The notes: a model not told the origin generated them from the sequence alone. Counted from the stretch's first letter, positions 8,529 to 15,969 are shown. The stretch is DNA of 21,460 nucleotides from an uncultured Bacilli bacterium (GCA_934168325.1 CAKPNG010000025.1:1-21460); one strand, 5' to 3'. A program made the numbers and translations.

Positions 8529-9692
8529 TTAATTATAAGCAGGTCTTAATGATTTAACTGACATCCACATGACTCTAACACCAAATGTTACTACATAAAG
8601 CATCATAGCCATATTTGAAATCATAAATCCAAGAATTAATGATAATAATCCTGGACATAAACTTGCATAGAATACAATTAAGAAACATTGATACCATTTA
8701 ATTACTCTATTAGGATTATTTTTACCTCTGGTCATTAAGAAGACAACTAAACCAAGTAATAATGTTAAACCACCATCAATTCCTAAAATAATACCGGATT
8801 GAATCCATAAATTCTTAGTTTTTAAATTTTGATATGTTTTATCTAAGAATGATTTATAGTTTTTAATTACAACAGCATTTTGTGCTTCAATTTCAGCAGT
8901 TTTATCAACATTTTGAGTAAAATAAGTAGCAATAGAAGTATTGTTTTCTAAATTTAAATACTCATAATCACCATAAATAGAACTAATAGCTTTTGATAGA
9001 GCATAAGAATATTTAGATGTATACATTAAGTTTTCACTTATTAATAAATAAGAACAATTTCTATTTATAAAACTTTCAGATCCTTCAGCTAAGTTTGTTC
9101 CATCAAATTTAGTTGTATATTTTGTTAAATCAGTAAGAGCTTTTGATAGATTATCTTTAGGTACATAATAGAAATCAAAATCTTTAGCATAAGAAGAAAC
9201 GCCAGTAGTAGAATCAGTATAAATACTTTTATGATATCCTAAGTAATAATAATCATATCCACTTGCGGTTTGTTTTGGTGACATACCATTAGTGATAGTG
9301 AATGTTTTATTTTCTTTATTAAATTTAACATCATCTAATGTACCAGAAACTTTGACATAACTTTGAGTAGAAGTTGAAGTTTCATCAAATAATGCTGCAC
9401 TAGTAATAGCTTCATTATAACCATAAGTACTACCGCTTAATAAATTTGAACCATTGATTTTACTATTTTGTACTGTTAATGGTGTCATTGCTGCAAATAT
9501 AGCAACAATAAAGAAAATTATAGCGATGTACCACGTTTTTTTAACTCCAACTTGTGATCCATCAATTGTACTTTTTCCTGTTCCACGATCTATACATGCT
9601 TGGTTAGAGAAAAGTGTTTTAACGTATCCGAGAATTGAAGCAAAGTAATTCTTTTTATTTTGTGGTTTTTTGTTTTTAAGTATTGCTTTCAT
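8529..9692 (-). CDS. Membrane protein with extracytoplasmic domain, unknown function
   Basis: A 387-aa membrane protein. A basic cytoplasmic N-terminus (1-50) is followed by one membrane helix (about 53-72, WYIAIIFFIVAIFAAMTPL) and a Ser/Thr/Tyr-rich domain of about 220 residues, probably outside the cell. Three more hydrophobic segments lie near the C-terminus (about 293-318, 330-358 and 360-380). This one-loop-three layout recalls DUF1189/YvdJ-type proteins, some of them linked to maltodextrin use, but I see no diagnostic motif and do not assign it. A GAGG site precedes the ATG. It stands alone between two convergent/divergent units, with an inverted repeat over its probable promoter. Confidence 0.8.
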   Translation of the reverse strand: MKAILKNKKPQNKKNYFASILGYVKTLFSNQACIDRGTGKSTIDGSQVGVKKTWYIAIIFFIVAIFAAMTPLTVQNSKINGSNLLSGSTYGYNEAITSAALFDETSTSTQSYVKVSGTLDDVKFNKENKTFTITNGMSPKQTASGYDYYYLGYHKSIYTDSTTGVSSYAKDFDFYYVPKDNLSKALTDLTKYTTKFDGTNLAEGSESFINRNCSYLLISENLMYTSKYSYALSKAISSIYGDYEYLNLENNTSIATYFTQNVDKTAEIEAQNAVVIKNYKSFLDKTYQNLKTKNLWIQSGIILGIDGGLTLLLGLVVFLMTRGKNNPNRVIKWYQCFLIVFYASLCPGLLSLILGFMISNMAMMLYVVTFGVRVMWMSVKSLRPAYN

Positions 9693-9708
9693 TTTAATAA
9701 CCTCATTC

Positions 9709-9734
9709 GCTTTATTAGTTTATACTAATAAAGC
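9709..9734 (-). promoter_or_regulatory. Perfect inverted repeat over membrane-protein promoter
   Basis: GCTTTATTAGT (9709-9719) and ACTAATAAAGC (9724-9734) form a perfect 11-bp inverted repeat around TTAT. On the minus strand the centre reads TATAAA, a possible -10 box, with TTTGAG about 16 bases upstream. A dimeric repressor site is the simplest reading. A leader hairpin just before the GAGG ribosome binding site is the alternative. Confidence 0.5.
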
Positions 9735-9981
9735 AATTTTCTCAAATAATATTAACATTTTTTATGTGAATATTTAGAAATTTATTGCTTTTAATCTTTA
9801 ATTGGTTTTTAAATAAATTTTACATAAATTAGAATTTAAAGAAAATAATTGAGTTTTGCATGGTTTTTATAAAAAAAGAGCAATAAAATTAAAAGTAATG
9901 AGAAAAAATCTATTAGTGTTAATGAAAAATAAATATTTATTTCTATTTAATTTTAAAGTAGAAAAATAGTGCTGAAATCCA
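9735..9981. other. AT-rich intergenic region without a gene
   Basis: No open frame with a ribosome binding site, no strong hairpin and no repeat were found here. It separates the divergent membrane-protein gene from the tmRNA promoter. Confidence 0.6.
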
Positions 9982-10010
9982 ATGACATGTAACCTATTCT
10001 GTGGTATATT
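9982..10010 (+). promoter_or_regulatory. Promoter of the tmRNA gene
   Basis: ATGACA (9982-9987) and TATATT (10005-10010) are 17 bases apart, and a TGG before the -10 box makes it extended. Transcription would begin a few bases before the mature 5' end at 10021. Confidence 0.65.
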
Positions 10011-10020
10011 TATTACACAT

Positions 10021-10383
10021 GGGGTTGTTCAGGCTTCGACATGAGAAACTTGACATTGATTGCAGTCGAGTTGTGACGTAATCACAAATCAAGATTATCT
10101 GGCAACAGAAATCAACAATTTGCATTTGCTGCTTAAGCACTCGCTATCTAGATAGATAGGATGCAACGTACTCTAAGGTTTCATCTTCTCACGCTTAGTA
10201 AGTATGTTATACCAAGAAGATAAGAAATTAATATGATTATGTTTAATTTCCGACAATCTTATAATCTAGCGATGTAAAGTTCGTCAAGATTGATAAATCG
10301 CGAAATTCTTAACCTTGACTAAACTGTAGTAGTCTTTGAGGGGTTTCTTGTGGACCAGGGTTCGACTCCCTGCAGCTCCACCA
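10021..10383 (+). ncRNA. ssrA: tmRNA (transfer-messenger RNA)
   Basis: Rescues ribosomes stalled on broken mRNA and tags the unfinished protein for proteolysis, together with SmpB. The 5' end GGGGTTG pairs with CAGCTCC before the encoded ACCA end, forming the alanine-type acceptor stem. The 3' TGGACCAGGGTTCGACTCCC segment is the T arm. The reading frame GGC AAC AGA ... GCT GCT TAA at 10101-10136 encodes the tag GNRNQQFAFAA, ending in the AA degradation signal; a Gly resume codon is also used in Bacillus. The length of 363 bases is normal. The 3' end is intact and is a favoured integration target, and foreign-looking DNA starts right after it. Confidence 0.97.
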
Positions 10384-10396
10384 TAAGAAAAGCATA

Positions 10397-10427
10397 GGTT
10401 TGATACAAATGTTATCAAGCCTTTTTT
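10397..10427 (+). terminator. Terminator of tmRNA
   Basis: GGTTTGATA (10397-10405) pairs with TTATCAAGCC (10412-10421) with one G-U pair, followed by TTTTTT. It begins 14 bases after the CCA end. Confidence 0.8.
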
Positions 10428-10469
10428 CTTTGCAGATAGGAACATTTATCCTTTCCGCCACCAACATTC

Positions 10470-10520
10470 AGAGCCTTGTAGAAGTGTCAAACGGCATTTT
10501 TACGAGGCTCTTTTTCTTTT
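10470..10520 (+). terminator. Second, stronger terminator-like hairpin
   Basis: A continuous 17-bp stem: AGAGCCTTGTAGAAGTG (10470-10486) pairs with the arm at 10495-10511 with three G-U wobbles, loop TCAAACGG, followed by TTTTTCTTTT. No gene precedes it other than tmRNA, which already has its own terminator. It may insulate the element from tmRNA transcription, or end a small untranslated RNA. Confidence 0.65.
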
Positions 10521-10531
10521 AAGATATTGCT

Positions 10532-10580
10532 ACGGAACGAAAGCCTTATCAACGGAACGATAGGTGCTGTTACGGAACGA
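10532..10580 (+). repeat. Three ACGGAACGA direct repeats, 20-bp period
   Basis: ACGGAACGA occurs at 10532-10540, 10552-10560 and 10572-10580, so copies repeat at exactly 20 bp, about two helical turns, on the same face of the DNA. The 11-base spacers differ, so this is a set of protein-binding sites and not a simple tandem duplication. It lies about 150-200 bases inside the tmRNA end of the island, where tyrosine-integrase arm-type sites or accessory-factor sites are often found. No other exact copy was noticed in the window. Confidence 0.7.
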
Positions 10581-10688
10581 TTGATTTCAAGATATATCAC
10601 TACAAAAAAGTCTTGTGTCAGTAACAATTAGTTTTTGCCCTACAATTTAGCAAGATGCCTTAAGTATACGAAATATCATAAAATATTA

Positions 10689-10698
10689 CGAGAACTCG
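10689..10698 (+). promoter_or_regulatory. Candidate operator CGAGAACTCG
   Basis: An inverted repeat CGAG-AA-CTCG located 10 bases upstream of the -35 box of the methyltransferase operon. The same ten bases occur at 19327-19336, 11 bases upstream of the -35 box of the ABC-3C operon. The position suits an activator, or a repressor bound just upstream of RNA polymerase; the linked XRE proteins are the natural candidates. Confidence 0.5.
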
Positions 10699-10708
10699 CA
10701 CAAAACTA

Positions 10709-10737
10709 TTGACTTTTCAAATTTATTATTATATAAT
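10709..10737 (+). promoter_or_regulatory. Strong promoter of XRE1-methyltransferase operon
   Basis: TTGACT (10709-10714) and TATAAT (10732-10737) with 17-base spacing, close to consensus. The -35 box lies within TTGACTTTTCAA, a 12-mer that recurs at 15660-15671. Confidence 0.75.
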
Positions 10738-10759
10738 TTAAGAAAATAGGAGGTACCTA

Positions 10760-10984
10760 ATGGCATTATCATACAATAAATTGTGGAAGCTTTTGATTGA
10801 TAAGAATTTAAAGAAAAGCGACTTGCATGAATTAACTGGACTAAGTCAGTCTACTATTGCAAAACTTACAAGGGGCGAGAATGTCAATACAGATGTTTTA
10901 GAAAAAATATGCAAAGCATTAAATTGTGAAATTGGGGATATTGTTGAATTGAAAGAAGACAACGCTATTGGAGGATCTAATTAA
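10760..10984 (+). CDS. Small XRE/Cro-CI-type regulator (XRE1)
   Basis: A 74-aa helix-turn-helix protein of the Cro/CI type that leads the methyltransferase operon. The motif SYNKLWKLLIDKNLKKSDL starts the helical bundle, and GLSQSTIAKLTRGE (about 27-40) is the recognition-helix region. It has two close paralogues in this window (15361-15561 and 15769-15969), all sharing SYNKLWKLLIDK. AGGAGG precedes the ATG. Its last bases contain the GGAGG site of the next gene, whose ATG follows the stop directly. It probably controls its own operon, in the manner of controller proteins of restriction-modification systems. Confidence 0.9.
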   Translation: MALSYNKLWKLLIDKNLKKSDLHELTGLSQSTIAKLTRGENVNTDVLEKICKALNCEIGDIVELKEDNAIGGSN

Positions 10985-12025
10985 ATGAGATATATTGGCT
11001 GTAAAACATTGTTGCTAGATAATATTAAAGAAGTTATTGACAGGCACGCACCAGCTGCAAAATCTTTATGTGATATTTTTTCTGGAACATCTACTGTTGC
11101 AAGATACTTCAAAAAATGGTACGAAATTTATTCAAACGATGTTTTATATTTTTCATATTGTTTGCAAATGGCTACTATAGAAAATCCTTCTATGCCAAAA
11201 TTTGAATTACTAAGACAATCTTTGAACATTGAAGATCCTGTTGATTATTTGAATGGCATTGAAACAACTGAAATGGAATCTTTGCCTAAGAATTTACGCT
11301 TTTGCCAAAATAATTATTCACCAATTGGAGGACGAATGTATGTTACAGATACAAACGCCCTACGCATTGATTTTTGCAGAAACAAGGTTGAAGAATGGAA
11401 CAATGCGGGTATTTTAACTAAATATGAATACTTCTATTTAGTTGCTTGTATTGTTGAAGGTGTACCATTTGTTTCTAATATTTCTGGAACATATGGTGCA
11501 TTTCATAAAGAATGGGATAAAAGGACTTCCAAAAAATTTGAATTGTTGAAACTCGATGTAATTAATAACGGAAAACAAAATAAATGCTATAACGAAGACG
11601 GAGTAAATCTTTTAAATAAGATTGAAGGGGACATTTTGTATGTTGATCCGCCTTATAACGAAAGACAATATTTACCAAACTATCATTTACTTGAAACAGT
11701 GGCAAAATATGATTTTCCAAAATTAAGAGGGATAACAGGGCAAAGAGAGTATGGGGAACATCAAAAATCAGATTTTTGCTCAATAAAAACAGCAATCAAG
11801 GCTTTTGATTGCCTAGTAAAAAATGCAAAATTTAAGCATATAATTCTTAGTTACAATACTGATGGAATTATGCCTATTGAAGATATTGAAAAAGTAATGA
11901 AAAAATACGGAAAGGCAGAAACTTTTGAAATAACTTATATTAATTATCGAAGATATAAAAGCAAAAGCAATTTAAGTAACAACAATGAACTTAAAGAAAT
12001 GCTAATCTACATTGAGAAGGAGTAA
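10985..12025 (+). CDS. D12-class DNA adenine methyltransferase 1
   Basis: Probably transfers a methyl group from SAM to the N6 of adenine in a specific DNA site, protecting host DNA from the linked nuclease. The motif order is that of alpha-class/D12 enzymes: motif X YIGCK at 3-7, SAM-binding motif I DIFSGT at 30-35, and catalytic DPPYNERQY at 221-229. The DPPYN-RQY-NYHLLET pattern recalls one half of M.FokI-type enzymes (a recollection, not a search). Length is 346 aa. It is second in the operon; the ATG is one base after the XRE1 stop, and the next gene starts 2 bases after its stop. The target sequence cannot be read from the protein. Confidence 0.88.
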   Translation: MRYIGCKTLLLDNIKEVIDRHAPAAKSLCDIFSGTSTVARYFKKWYEIYSNDVLYFSYCLQMATIENPSMPKFELLRQSLNIEDPVDYLNGIETTEMESLPKNLRFCQNNYSPIGGRMYVTDTNALRIDFCRNKVEEWNNAGILTKYEYFYLVACIVEGVPFVSNISGTYGAFHKEWDKRTSKKFELLKLDVINNGKQNKCYNEDGVNLLNKIEGDILYVDPPYNERQYLPNYHLLETVAKYDFPKLRGITGQREYGEHQKSDFCSIKTAIKAFDCLVKNAKFKHIILSYNTDGIMPIEDIEKVMKKYGKAETFEITYINYRRYKSKSNLSNNNELKEMLIYIEKE

Positions 12026-12027
12026 AT

Positions 12028-12900
12028 ATGACTGATAACTATATAAAAAGTCCTTTAAACTATACAGGCGGCAAATACTCTATTCTAAAAAATATAATTT
12101 CTGAATTCCCTCAAAAAATTCATAAGTTTGTTGACTTATTTACTGGTGGAATGAATGTCGCTATAAATGTTGACGCAGATGAAATATACGCAAATGATCA
12201 AATAAGTTATTTGATTGAAATATACGAATATTTCCGCCGTACACCTATCGATTTGTTAAAATCAAAAATTATAGAAAAAATTGCTAAATATGATTTAAAT
12301 CAAGAAAATACCGAAGGCTATAATAGGCTTAGAAACGATTACAACGATAACAAAAATCCTCTTGATTTATTTGTGCTGACATGTTTTGCATTTAATCATC
12401 AAATTAGATTTAATAATTCGATGCGATTTAATACACCATTTGGCAAAGGCAGAAGTTCATATAATGCATCAATTGAAAACAATTTAATTAGATTTGCAAC
12501 ACAGCTTCAAAGTAAATCATACAAATTATCTACACTTGACTTTAGAAAATTTGATTTTTCAATTTTAGAGAGTGGAGATGTTGTTTATTGTGATCCTCCA
12601 TACTTAATTACTACAGGAAGTTATAATGATGGTAAAAGAGGCTTCGGAGATTGGAAAGAGTGCGAAGATTTAGCACTTCTTAATTTACTAGACGAACTAA
12701 ATGATAGGGGCATAATATTTTACCTTTCGAATGTTTTTTATCATAAAGGGTTATCCAATGATAAATTGATTGAGTGGAGCAAAAAATATAAAGTAATTTA
12801 TATTGACAAAAAATATTCTAATTGTAGTTACCATTTTAAAGACAGAGATACAAAGACTGTCGAGGTTTTAATAACGAATTATGAGGTTAAAAATGGATAA
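12028..12900 (+). CDS. D12-class (Dam-like) DNA adenine methyltransferase 2
   Basis: A second D12 adenine methyltransferase of 290 aa, typical for Dam/DpnM-like proteins. Motif X is NYTGGKYSIL (11-20), motif I FVDLFTGGMNVA (34-45), and the catalytic motif is CDPPYLITTGSYN (188-200). Although adjacent to methyltransferase 1, it differs in sequence around the DPPY motif, so the two are not a recent duplication. In M.FokI two D12 domains fused in one protein each modify one strand of an asymmetric site; two separate genes here could share that division of work. An AAGGAG site precedes the ATG. Confidence 0.9.
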   Translation: MTDNYIKSPLNYTGGKYSILKNIISEFPQKIHKFVDLFTGGMNVAINVDADEIYANDQISYLIEIYEYFRRTPIDLLKSKIIEKIAKYDLNQENTEGYNRLRNDYNDNKNPLDLFVLTCFAFNHQIRFNNSMRFNTPFGKGRSSYNASIENNLIRFATQLQSKSYKLSTLDFRKFDFSILESGDVVYCDPPYLITTGSYNDGKRGFGDWKECEDLALLNLLDELNDRGIIFYLSNVFYHKGLSNDKLIEWSKKYKVIYIDKKYSNCSYHFKDRDTKTVEVLITNYEVKNG

Positions 12901-13885
12901 AAATAGCGAATACGAAAATGCTGAAGAGTTCTTAAATGTTTATCCAAATTATGATCTATCACTTTTGCCTTCTTGGATAAGTGAGAACATTTCGGAAGCA
13001 AAAATATCTGGTAAGACTAAAAAAAGTGTTATTATGCCAGATGGAAGAAGATATAATTTAGATAATAAATTAAATTGCTTATCTGGCCAAGAGTGGACTT
13101 ACTTTATTAATTCAGTGTTTTTTACGAAATATCCAACTAAAGGTAAAGAAGGTTACGCTCATGATATAAGAAAGATTCATCCAACGCCTAAGCCACCACA
13201 GCTAATGAGAGATATAATATGTTTTTTCACAAAAGAAAACGAACTTGTATTTGATAGTTTTATGGGAGTGGGTGGTACATTGCTTGGAGCCGCACTATGT
13301 AAAAGAAAAGCTGTTGGAATTGATTTAAACCAAGAATATATTGACGCTTATAAATTGGCTGCAAGTAAATTGCAATTACCTATATTTAAGACTTGTTGTG
13401 GCGATTCTTTAACGATACTACAAGACGATAAAAAGATGGGCGATTTACTTCAAGGAGATCAAATTAGCTTATTACTTATAGATCCCCCTTATAGCAATAT
13501 GATGTCTAAAACAAAAACTGGTGGTGATATATCTATTTATGGTAAAACAGCGACGCCGTTTACTAATAGCGATCTTGATCTAGGTAATATGCATCGTAAT
13601 GAATTTTTAATTTCACTTAGAAAGTCTATTGAATTTATTTTGCCAAAAATAAAAAAACATGGGCATGTCATAGTTTTCATCAAGGATTTACAGCCCAAAG
13701 AAAAAGAGCTAAACATGCTCCATTATGAGGTTTCGAATGAAATAAATAAAATAGAAGGATTATATTATAAAGGAATGCGCATTTGGGCTGATGAAAGTGC
13801 AAAATTATATCCTTACGGATATCCATTTAGTTTTGTTGCTAATCAAATTCATCAATATATTTTGATTTTTAGAAAAGAAAAGTAG
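12893..13885 (+). CDS. N6/N4-type DNA methyltransferase 3
   Basis: A third DNA methyltransferase, 330 aa from ATG 12893. I choose this start over the in-frame ATG at 12881 because GAGG lies 6 bases before it and the overlap with the upstream gene is then only 8 bases. It carries HPTPKPPQLMRDII (96-109), motif I FDSFMGVGGTLLGAA (120-134) with VGIDLNQEYI (141-150), and the catalytic DPPYSNM (197-203). The order HPTPKP, motif I, DPPY is circularly permuted compared with beta-class enzymes. Asp-Pro-Pro-Tyr allows N6-adenine or N4-cytosine activity. It ends the plus-strand operon; its TAG stop lies in the terminator stem. Confidence 0.88.
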   Translation: MDKNSEYENAEEFLNVYPNYDLSLLPSWISENISEAKISGKTKKSVIMPDGRRYNLDNKLNCLSGQEWTYFINSVFFTKYPTKGKEGYAHDIRKIHPTPKPPQLMRDIICFFTKENELVFDSFMGVGGTLLGAALCKRKAVGIDLNQEYIDAYKLAASKLQLPIFKTCCGDSLTILQDDKKMGDLLQGDQISLLLIDPPYSNMMSKTKTGGDISIYGKTATPFTNSDLDLGNMHRNEFLISLRKSIEFILPKIKKHGHVIVFIKDLQPKEKELNMLHYEVSNEINKIEGLYYKGMRIWADESAKLYPYGYPFSFVANQIHQYILIFRKEK

Positions 13886-13906
13886 GTAGATAACCAATCT
13901 ACCTAC
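13882..13906. terminator. Bidirectional terminator between methylase and nuclease units
   Basis: A perfect 9-bp stem GTAGGTAGA (13882-13890) / TCTACCTAC (13898-13906). T-rich sequence follows on the plus strand (AATTTTTAT) and TTTTCTTTT on the minus strand. It lies between the convergent ends at 13885 and 13919. Confidence 0.75.
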
Positions 13907-13918
13907 AATTTTTATAAA

Positions 13919-15343
13919 TTAGAATATATCTTTTAATCTTTTAGTCAATTCTGGTTCAGCTATTTCATTTAAAATAATTTTTCCATTTGAATTAAGATAA
14001 AGGAGAACTTTAGTGTCAGGAAGGCTATTTAAATTTCCACCAAAAATTGTTAAATAGCGTTTAACTGCGTATCCTGGAAAAAATCTATTTATATAAAGTT
14101 TTTCAATATCATCATATTCTTCAATTTCTCTTAAACCATTTGCAAGAGTACTGATTTTTTTACCTTCCATAAGATATATCGTTCTGCTATTATCATCACG
14201 CATTATTACATCAGGAATTAACAAATCTCTTTTATTGTTTGCAAATGCATTCTTGTCTCTTATAGCAATCAGATTGCCATTCTTATCCTCGCCACATTTT
14301 TTAGGGAGAGTTTCTAATACATTATCAAACGTTTTGAAGTATCCACGCTCACAGCCAGCGTGGTTCTGATATACTTCTTTTAAACCTATATCTTCGCAGC
14401 AAACATGAAATAAAATCGATGCGACTTTTTCTGACTGAACTTCATAATGCCAATATGAATCGGGTAATTCATAATTCTCTGGCATAATTATTCCTTCCAT
14501 TGATGCGTTTAGCATATTACAAATAGACAAGAATTTGTTTTTGCTGTTATTACGAACTGATGCTTGATCTACATGATGATCTATTATTTCTATTTCTTGA
14601 TCCCAACCTAGTTGCCTTAATGTATATGAAATATAAGACAATGCTCCAATATTGGGATCATGAGCAATTTTGCCGATATTGTTTGGCTTATCAAGTCTTC
14701 CAGAAATCGTTATTTTATTAGGATATTTATTGATAAGTATTGGTGTATTTCCAGCAGGAGGTCTTCTCATATTGTTTTTAAAGCTTATTAATTCATCAAT
14801 GCTTGTGAAGGGTGCAAACCATCTATCTATAGGCTTTCCAACAATTTTTACTCCATTTGTTAATAGCATATTTGTGCCAAGTATACTTGTATCACTTGGT
14901 TTTTTATTTTCTCTCAATCCTAGCTCATCATTGTATAACATATAAAGAGGGACATCATAAAATGCTTTTATATAGATAAATTTAGAACATCTTTGATATA
15001 CTCCAGTGTTTCTAGATTCATCGTCGCTTGTCTTTGTTTCTTCTACGGCAAAAACTAAGTTATTATCTTTGCCTTCAATTGGTTCGTTTTCTTGGACTAA
15101 AAAAAGATAGTCTAGGAAGCTAGAGCCGCCACTTACAGTTTTTATAAAAATATTGTCTATATTTTTAACGCTAACATTAGTTAATTTATATGTAAAAGAA
15201 AATCGCGAATCATTGAAAATTGGTAATATCTTTATGTCTCCAGTAATTGCATAGTCAACACCAAAATCATGTTTATAAATATTAAGAATGGAAATTAGTG
15301 TTGAGATTTTTGGCTTTTCTTCAGTTAAAAAATAAATATTCAT
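13919..15343 (-). CDS. Probable type II restriction endonuclease
   Basis: A 474-aa protein convergent to three methyltransferase genes and read here as their restriction enzyme. Its most diagnostic part is SGGSSFLDYLFLVQE (71-85) followed by FAVEETKTSDDESRNTGVYQR (98-118). D78 and E102-T103-K104 fit a PD-(D/E)XK active site, and the block after ETK resembles that of known type II endonucleases, though I cannot name the relative. The C-terminal half includes EIIDHHVDQASVRN and probably holds recognition functions. An AGAGG site precedes the ATG; XRE2 ends 17 bases upstream on the same strand. The nuclease assignment rests on motif plus context, with no search. Confidence 0.72.
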   Translation of the reverse strand: MNIYFLTEEKPKISTLISILNIYKHDFGVDYAITGDIKILPIFNDSRFSFTYKLTNVSVKNIDNIFIKTVSGGSSFLDYLFLVQENEPIEGKDNNLVFAVEETKTSDDESRNTGVYQRCSKFIYIKAFYDVPLYMLYNDELGLRENKKPSDTSILGTNMLLTNGVKIVGKPIDRWFAPFTSIDELISFKNNMRRPPAGNTPILINKYPNKITISGRLDKPNNIGKIAHDPNIGALSYISYTLRQLGWDQEIEIIDHHVDQASVRNNSKNKFLSICNMLNASMEGIIMPENYELPDSYWHYEVQSEKVASILFHVCCEDIGLKEVYQNHAGCERGYFKTFDNVLETLPKKCGEDKNGNLIAIRDKNAFANNKRDLLIPDVIMRDDNSRTIYLMEGKKISTLANGLREIEEYDDIEKLYINRFFPGYAVKRYLTIFGGNLNSLPDTKVLLYLNSNGKIILNEIAEPELTKRLKDIF

Positions 15344-15360
15344 ATATGTACCTCTTTTAT

Positions 15361-15561
15361 TTAATAAATTATATCTACAATATCACCAATGTTGCATTTT
15401 AGGACTTGGCAAATTCTCCCCAAAACATCCATGCTGACAGCTTGCTCATTACTCATTTTTGCGATTGTAGATGATGCAATACCAGCAACAGCTTCTAGGT
15501 CTTTCTTTTTCATTTTTTTGTCAATTAACAATTTCCAAAGTTTATTGTATGAATATGTCAT
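15361..15561 (-). CDS. Small XRE/Cro-CI-type regulator (XRE2) before the nuclease
   Basis: A 66-aa helix-turn-helix protein with SYNKLWKLLIDKKMKKKDL and recognition region GIASSTIAKMSNEQ. It shares a transcription unit with the nuclease, as controller (C) proteins usually do with their restriction gene, so it probably delays or limits nuclease production until methylation is in place. AAGGAG precedes the ATG. It is the most divergent of the three XRE paralogues in the recognition region (SNEQAVSMDVL against RGENVNTDVL in XRE1), so its operator may differ. Confidence 0.88.
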   Translation of the reverse strand: MTYSYNKLWKLLIDKKMKKKDLEAVAGIASSTIAKMSNEQAVSMDVLGRICQVLKCNIGDIVDIIY

Positions 15562-15601
15562 ATAAATGCTCCTTAAGGCTGCTTTTGAATAAATATATTT
15601 T

Positions 15602-15624
15602 ATTATATCACAAAATTTCGAGAA
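15602..15624 (-). promoter_or_regulatory. Extended -10 promoter of XRE2-nuclease with CGAGAA half-site
   Basis: On the minus strand TGATATAAT (15610-15602) is an extended -10 element, within TTGTGATATAAT, a 12-mer also present in the ABC-3C promoter. The -35 region (TAGTTT) is poor, as expected of a promoter needing an activator. A CGAGAA half-site (15619-15624 on the plus strand), also seen at the other two promoters, lies in the spacer. Confidence 0.6.
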
Positions 15625-15659
15625 AAACTATTAATTTCATCTAATGTGCAAGAAAAAGC

Positions 15660-15671
15660 TTGACTTTTCAA
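15660..15671 (+). repeat. Second copy of TTGACTTTTCAA
   Basis: Identical to the 12-mer holding the -35 box of the methyltransferase operon at 10709-10720, with similar sequence before it (GCA-AAAA). No -10 box is found at the right distance, so it is probably a dead copy of that promoter or a free-standing operator. Confidence 0.45.
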
Positions 15672-15684
15672 AGATTATATGAAT

Positions 15685-15705
15685 CAAAAAAGAGGCTAAA
15701 GCCTC
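15685..15705 (-). terminator. Downstream terminator of the ABC-3C operon
   Basis: Minus-strand stem GAGGC-TTTA-GCCTC followed by TTTTTT. It is the second of two terminator-like hairpins in tandem after XRE3 and keeps read-through from reaching the XRE2-nuclease promoter. Confidence 0.6.
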
Positions 15706-15721
15706 AAATAATGTTACTTTC

Positions 15722-15761
15722 CAAATAAAAAACGACCCAACTCAGAATTTGAGTTAAGTCG
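15722..15761 (-). terminator. First terminator of the ABC-3C operon
   Basis: Minus-strand stem CGACTTAACTC / GAGTTGGGTCG, 11 bp with two G-U pairs and loop AAATTCT, followed by TTTTTTATTTG. It begins 8 bases after the XRE3 stop. Confidence 0.75.
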
Positions 15762-15768
15762 CTATTTA

Positions 15769-15969
15769 TTATTTTCTTACGTATTCCATTATGTCTTTGA
15801 AGTCGCATTCAAGAGTTTTGCAAATTCTACAAAGAACATCAGTTGTAAGATTCTCACCTTTTTTTAACTTTGACATAGTAGAAGAACTAAGACATGCTGC
15901 TTCAGAAAGCTGTTTTTTTGTTAGATTTTTGTCTATAAGAAGCTTCCATAATTTATTATAACTTATCAT
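15769..15969 (-). CDS. Small XRE/Cro-CI-type regulator (XRE3), end of ABC-3C operon
   Basis: A 66-aa helix-turn-helix protein, MISYNKLWKLLIDKNLTKKQL with recognition region CLSSSTMSKLKKGE. I start it at ATG 15969, which has AGGAGG 9 bases upstream, and not at the longer open frame beginning at 16002 inside the ATPase gene. It begins 13 bases after the ATPase stop and is therefore last in the ABC-3C operon. It is closer to XRE1 in its recognition region (KKGENLTTDVL / RGENVNTDVL), matching the identical operator-like decamer found at both their promoters. Autoregulation of the conflict operon is the likely job. Confidence 0.88.
   Translation of the reverse strand: MISYNKLWKLLIDKNLTKKQLSEAACLSSSTMSKLKKGENLTTDVLCRICKTLECDFKDIMEYVRK

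Noticed and set aside
10451..10469. Second attachment copy suggested by CCGCCACCAAC
   Set aside because: Only a few bases resemble the tmRNA end; no extended identity.
10532..10580. CRISPR array
   Set aside because: Repeats are only 9 bases, with 11-base spacers and three copies; no cas genes nearby.
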